From contig NW_015971541.1 of NCBI RefSeq assembly GCF_000182565.1, positions 124,001-188,000 on the forward strand: a DNA stretch of 64,000 nucleotides, in the 5' to 3' direction. The notes beneath the pieces were generated by a model. The model searched no databases, was not told the origin of the DNA, and saw only the letters and a list, made by a program, of their open reading frames with translations. Positions 60,086 through 64,000 of this stretch are shown piece by piece. Source of the stretch: Spizellomyces punctatus DAOM BR117 (taxonomy: Eukaryota; Chytridiomycota; Chytridiomycetes; Spizellomycetales; Spizellomycetaceae). Position 1 is the stretch's first letter, and every line of letters begins with the position of its first letter. The position numbers and the translations under genes were made by a program.

Positions 60086-63000
60086 ATGCTTGCAGCCTCG
60101 GAAATCCCTTCCCACTATGGGCGTCGACAAGAATCTTCACTTTCGCGTTTGCTGTCAGGCAAGCTGGATGCACCGTTGGAGGAACAATTGGAGACTCTTA
60201 AAGTATGATGCAGCCGGGAACACTAGTCGCTGAAAATTCTTCTCAACCCGTTTCATATTTTCATAGAGCAATGTATTCTTGACTATCATCAGGTTAGTGT
60301 AGCCAATAATTTCTGCTGTTGTTGTTCTCAACTGAAACTTCGTATAGCTACTATAAAGATTTTGTAAACTCCTATCAATACCGCTTCGACTTGAGAGATG
60401 AAATCGCCGCTCTTGCAGAACAGATAGAGGCATCACCTAAGGGAACGACGGTACATGGTACTCGCCCGCTGAGGTAGAATCAATTTCCCGTGTCTGAGCT
60501 TCCATGGTTGACATTTGATTGGTGGAGCAAAGGCGGTCGCCAATCGAGAAAGGGACTTGAAGTTGAAAACTGTCAGTCTTCTTGAAGCGATAACAAAGGT
60601 CAGGAAGCATTTTTGGCGTTCTGAGATCATCGACAGTAATCACTCAGATATTATACAGCTGCATGTCGAATTGCAAGGTTTTGATCAATTGGTGGAGACA
60701 GGAGAAATGATTACCGCCGCTGATTCAGTGATGGAAATGGTACCACCTTGAGTGCGAAGTCGAAAATGAGAACAACGGCATAACTGACTTTTTACTGGTA
60801 CAGGGATTCTTGATCGAACGACTTGTTAGCCTGAAAGACGACGCTGATTGTCCACTGGAGGTACTCAACGCCTTGAAGGTACTATTACATCGATCGTGCC
60901 ATAGTATGTTTCAGTAACATCTAACGGTTGAAATAGAAAGAAGTCACTTCAAAGCGCGCTCACTTGCAGCAAAGACTCGAGGAGCTATTTTCCGCAGCTT
61001 ACGTATTCATATCACACAATGACTACTCAGAGCTGAAAGTAACTTCACGTCTTCTCGGTAAAGGCCAATCGGTTTGACAATACGCCAACAATACAAGACT
61101 GACTCTCACTGCAATAGCCACCATCGCCAGGACCTATTTTGATAGTCCCATCAATCATGAAGACGTTAAGTTGGCAATGGTGAAAATGAACTCATTGGAA
61201 GGCGCCATGAGGCGTTTATCTCGGCGGATCACCGCGACTTTGGCCATGCCAATCATGAGGGATCCGAGCCTGGAGCTTACATTAAATAGGACAAAGATCG
61301 CGTCGACAATTCGATATGGGCCTTCTTCTGGAGTAGTAAAGACAGAAGCAAGACAGACCGAAGGTACGAAAAATAAAATAGTTTACTAGAAATATCTCAT
61401 GGAAGGTCTAAAATAATGGAACTTATCAGAATACCTACCAATGGTATTTGACAAGCTCTTGAAGCTCGCGCAACTCTTGAAGGAAACCGTGTTCAGCGGC
61501 AGCAGCTCGGATGGCGCTTGTGATCCTATCCAGATCTTCGCGGATAGCTGGTCGCCAGAGCTTGCGTCCAAGGTTCTTAGTGAGTGCCTCATGCCGTCCA
61601 TCCCTGAAGATCCAGATGCACTGGGCAAATATCATGAGCTTGTCATCGAGATACGAGGGTTTGATGAAAACATGAAAAAACTTGGTAAGTGCCCCTTTTC
61701 ATGGTGATCTTGAACACATACACAGCACCTCATGCTTCCATTTTGGATAGGTATGTTTCGAAAAGATCAGAACGATCTACTGGATTTCACCGTGCGAGTC
61801 AACCAGCATTATGCCCAGAAGAGGCGAGCAGACTTGCTGATGCTAGTTCGCGATATCTTACAAAGCGACGACCAGAATACAGTCGAGGTTCCTGGAGAAT
61901 TGGAACGAGGTAAGAATATCACATTGTTGAGCATCATGTTGGATTAGGATTGAGCAGTCATGCTACAGGTGATATATTTACCGTCACCAGTGAGACTAAA
62001 GCGGGAAAGGAAATGGACGAGACTAAGGCTGCTGCTAAAATTGGCGGTAAAGACGGCCTAGAAATGGCAGAAGCGAGATTCAAGTTGCCAACATGTCACG
62101 TAAGCAAGCAAGCGCAGGCATTGGTTGAGCTGGCTCACCAAACCCTTGAGAGTGTTGCGACTGCCGATGACAGCAGGTGTGACTGGTGGTTGTTCAATTG
62201 AACGCTTGTTTGTTGACCAGTCAACTGATTCTTTGATTATAGCAAAATCGAAGCCTTTTACTGTGCCCGAGATATTTTTGACTGCTACCGCGCGGTCATA
62301 CCGGTCCATCATGCTGATTCACTGGAGAATATCCCCGGACGAACAATGCTGTTCTATAATGATTGCGAGTATATATGCTTTCATCTTCTCGCGATGGGGT
62401 ACAAGTATAGCACACTTCTTCCGTATCCCTTGAAACAAATGGGAACGTTTCTGGACATGGTGCCAAGTTATCGCAAGTTGGGCGAAGGTTATTTTAGAAA
62501 CCAATTGGTAGGGTGCACAACTTCTGCACAAATGGATCCTGGTTTTTATCCTTTTTCGTTGTGTTGTAGCGCAAACAGCGAGACGACCTCTTGGCTCGAT
62601 TGGCCGAAGCGGGTGGCTTTGGGAGTCTTTCGGACGATATGCGCTGCGAGCAGGTTGAGAAGGCGATCAAAGCAGCGCTTTATCATTTGAATGGACTAGT
62701 AAAAGCATGGAAGGTATGTCGTTTGTCAGAAATCGGTTCTGAGTGCGCGATTTAATGGGTAAGTAACACATATTTTAGCCGATTATGCCACTTGAGATAT
62801 ATCTGAAGTCTATGGGCATTCTGGTGGACGTCATAATATCGGCGATATTGAATGATGTCGCGGAACGTTCGACCTGGACGAAGCAGGAAGGGCACCAACT
62901 GCGGTATCTTATGTCACTGATAGACAAGACCGAAGCCCACTTTCATCGTGTATCCGGAGTTGGTAAAAACAAAGAGATAGAGAGAGTAAGCGTCATCGTG

Positions 63001-63202
63001 CAAGCCCTTTTCTTTTCATACTCCTGGTCCTAACCGAATATTCCAAAAGGCACCCATTCCGAAATATTCAAATCTATGGGAAGTTTATCGCGATATCACA
63101 GATATGTTGGAAGCTGCTTCACCCGAAGCTGTGTTAGAACGGATACGAAATACACTTGAGACGGTGGGCGGAAAGGACAACAATCAGGGACGTTTGCGAT
63201 AA
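60086..63202 (+). CDS. ZW10: ZW10-family vesicle-tethering/kinetochore protein
   Basis: ZW10 is the Dsl1/NRZ-complex subunit for Golgi-to-ER tethering and, in animals, acts in the kinetochore RZZ complex. Fifteen exons (60086-60202, 60267-60292, 60348-60450, 60533-60598, 60659-60739, 60804-60878, 60937-61057, 61118-61363, 61430-61684, 61751-61909, 61969-62176, 62243-62507, 62570-62713, 62779-62985, 63050-63202) give 741 aa. The N-terminus is coiled coil. The C-terminal half carries HVSKQAQALVELAHQTLESV, YCARDIFDCYRAVIPVHH, DMVPSYRKLGEGYF and PIMPLEIYLKSMGILVDVI, matching human ZW10 in order. The N-terminal exons 2 and 4 rest on weaker homology. It is tail-to-tail with the mS33-like gene (67 nt). 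Confidence 0.9.
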
Positions 63203-63269
63203 CTGCAAGCTCGCTCCGCGTGACAATACAATATATTAATTCACTTGCAACTCGGCCCATAAACATATT

Positions 63270-63687
63270 TTACTTCCGCTTTTTGCCCTTCTTTGTGCCA
63301 TCAGCCTGTGGCGGCTTCGCTTTCCCTGTCAAGACTGGACGTACTGGATGAGAAAACAGCCAGGCCAGCAGTGTGCTCTGAATTACTCAACTTACCAGAC
63401 ACCCTTGGAGGTTTGCCCCTCTTTGTCATCTCCTCCTCCCTGGCAACCTTCATCTGCTGCCACACATCCACCAATTGCAATGTTCCTAACGAAGGATCCT
63501 GAGAGGCCAATTTGGTTGAGTCGACTCCAGGTGGATAATGCGTCAAGAGCTTTTGGCGGCGGGAGGTTATTGAGGGTGTAATAGGTCGGAGGAGCTCGAC
63601 ACCAGTACTCGCTTTATGGATCGCAGAGCGAAGGGTTTGTAGCGTTCCCAATCGGGAGGAAGGTGGTGGGAGTGGAATGGGAGCCAT
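63270..63687 (-). CDS. mS33-like (Rsm27) mitochondrial small-subunit ribosomal protein
   Basis: Two exons (63396-63687, 63270-63325) give 348 nt, 115 aa. The protein is small and basic: TLQTLRSAIHKASTGVELLR, then ITSRRQKLLTHYPPGVD, a helix VDVWQQMKVAREEEMTKRGK and a Lys-rich end GTKKGKKRK. The order (basic helix, YYPP-like turn, helix ending RGK-PP, Lys tail) resembles mS33/Rsm27. Overall similarity is low, so the call is moderate. Divergent from the edge gene with 66 nt between start codons, in which TATATATAT lies. Confidence 0.55.
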
Positions 63688-63753
63688 GATTATTGTTAAT
63701 CTAAGATAAGATCAACGACTTTATATATATCTTTGGTGCACTCTCTGCATGCA

Positions 63754-64000
63754 ATGGACCGATCACGGCCTACGCTGGCAAACATGCTCAACGTCGATCT
63801 CAATTGGAATTTTGCTGCACTCCAACCGGTGGCGTAGCACGATCAGTGTGGCGCAGTGGGCGAATATCGCAAGGCCGCCATATCTTTCATGGCTGACATT
63901 GCCAGCATTGAGAGCGACGAAGGCGCAACTATAACCGTTTGCGCAGCTCATCAGTATGAGTGTTGTCCCTTTTGTTGTCTCGACTTTTTCGATGTCAACA
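63754..64000 (+). CDS. Cys-rich protein, N-terminal part only (runs off the window)
   Basis: ATG at 63754 starts MDRSRPTLANMLN. A 45-nt intron (63793-63837, GTCGAT..GCGTAG) is inferred because the frame hits TAG but continues with gene-like sequence CGAVGEYRKAAISFMADIAS and a Cys cluster (ECCPFCC), which may bind zinc. No family is recognised. Confidence 0.45.

Overview
The window is nuclear DNA of a flagellated, early-diverging fungus, most likely a chytrid. It carries two different DM10-domain ciliary proteins (EFHC1 and EFHC2 type) and a repeat-rich axonemal-type protein. These sit beside clearly fungal genes: an Nma111 protease, a CipC/DUF3759 protein, an Atf-type bZIP factor and an Ale1-type acyltransferase. 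Genes are close-packed on both strands (about 30 in 64 kb) and very intron-rich. Introns are mostly 49-80 nt, with GT..AG ends and often a clear TACTAAC/CTAAC branch point. Two N runs (41537-41874 and 53215-53314) mark this as a draft scaffold.

Layout. 1-7.2 kb: edge of a coiled-coil gene, 18-exon NMA111, a small membrane protein, ETFBKMT methyltransferase. 7.4-13.6 kb: EFHC1 and spliceosomal helicase PRP2/DHX16. 13.8-20.9 kb: PDXDC1-like pseudo-decarboxylase and an MBOAT acyltransferase. 21.2-28.6 kb: a 1442-aa single-exon PPR protein, secreted RNase T2, and a CipC-like protein with a Gly-Tyr-Gln repeat tail. 29.9-36.1 kb: OMA1 protease, EFHC2 and UBE2W. 37-43.5 kb: a RhoGAP, a bZIP factor, tRNA-Gly(CCC) and RRN3 (gapped). 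43.7-53.5 kb: axonemal protein, DCUN1D, CAF16-type ABC ATPase, a thioredoxin-fold protein with a SAP/MANF-like tail, and a WD40 protein. 53.9-64 kb: ADAT1, DDX42, ribosomal protein uS7, ZW10, an mS33-like mitoribosomal protein and an edge gene.

No operon-like pathway or mobile system was found. Three mitochondrial quality-control or expression genes (OMA1, PPR, mS33-like) and three RNA-processing genes (PRP2, DDX42, ADAT1) are scattered among the ciliary genes. The most distinctive signal is the splicing architecture. A 5-nt micro-exon is needed to keep uS7 in frame. A 14-nt micro-exon carries the presumed catalytic Asp of NMA111, and a 28-nt exon carries the CGPC active site of the thioredoxin-like protein. 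I rebuilt exon structures by hand from splice sites plus recognised protein families. For most recognised genes the exon lengths sum to a multiple of three, which supports the models. Two genes (EFHC1 and RRN3) keep a one-base frameshift that no intron explains.
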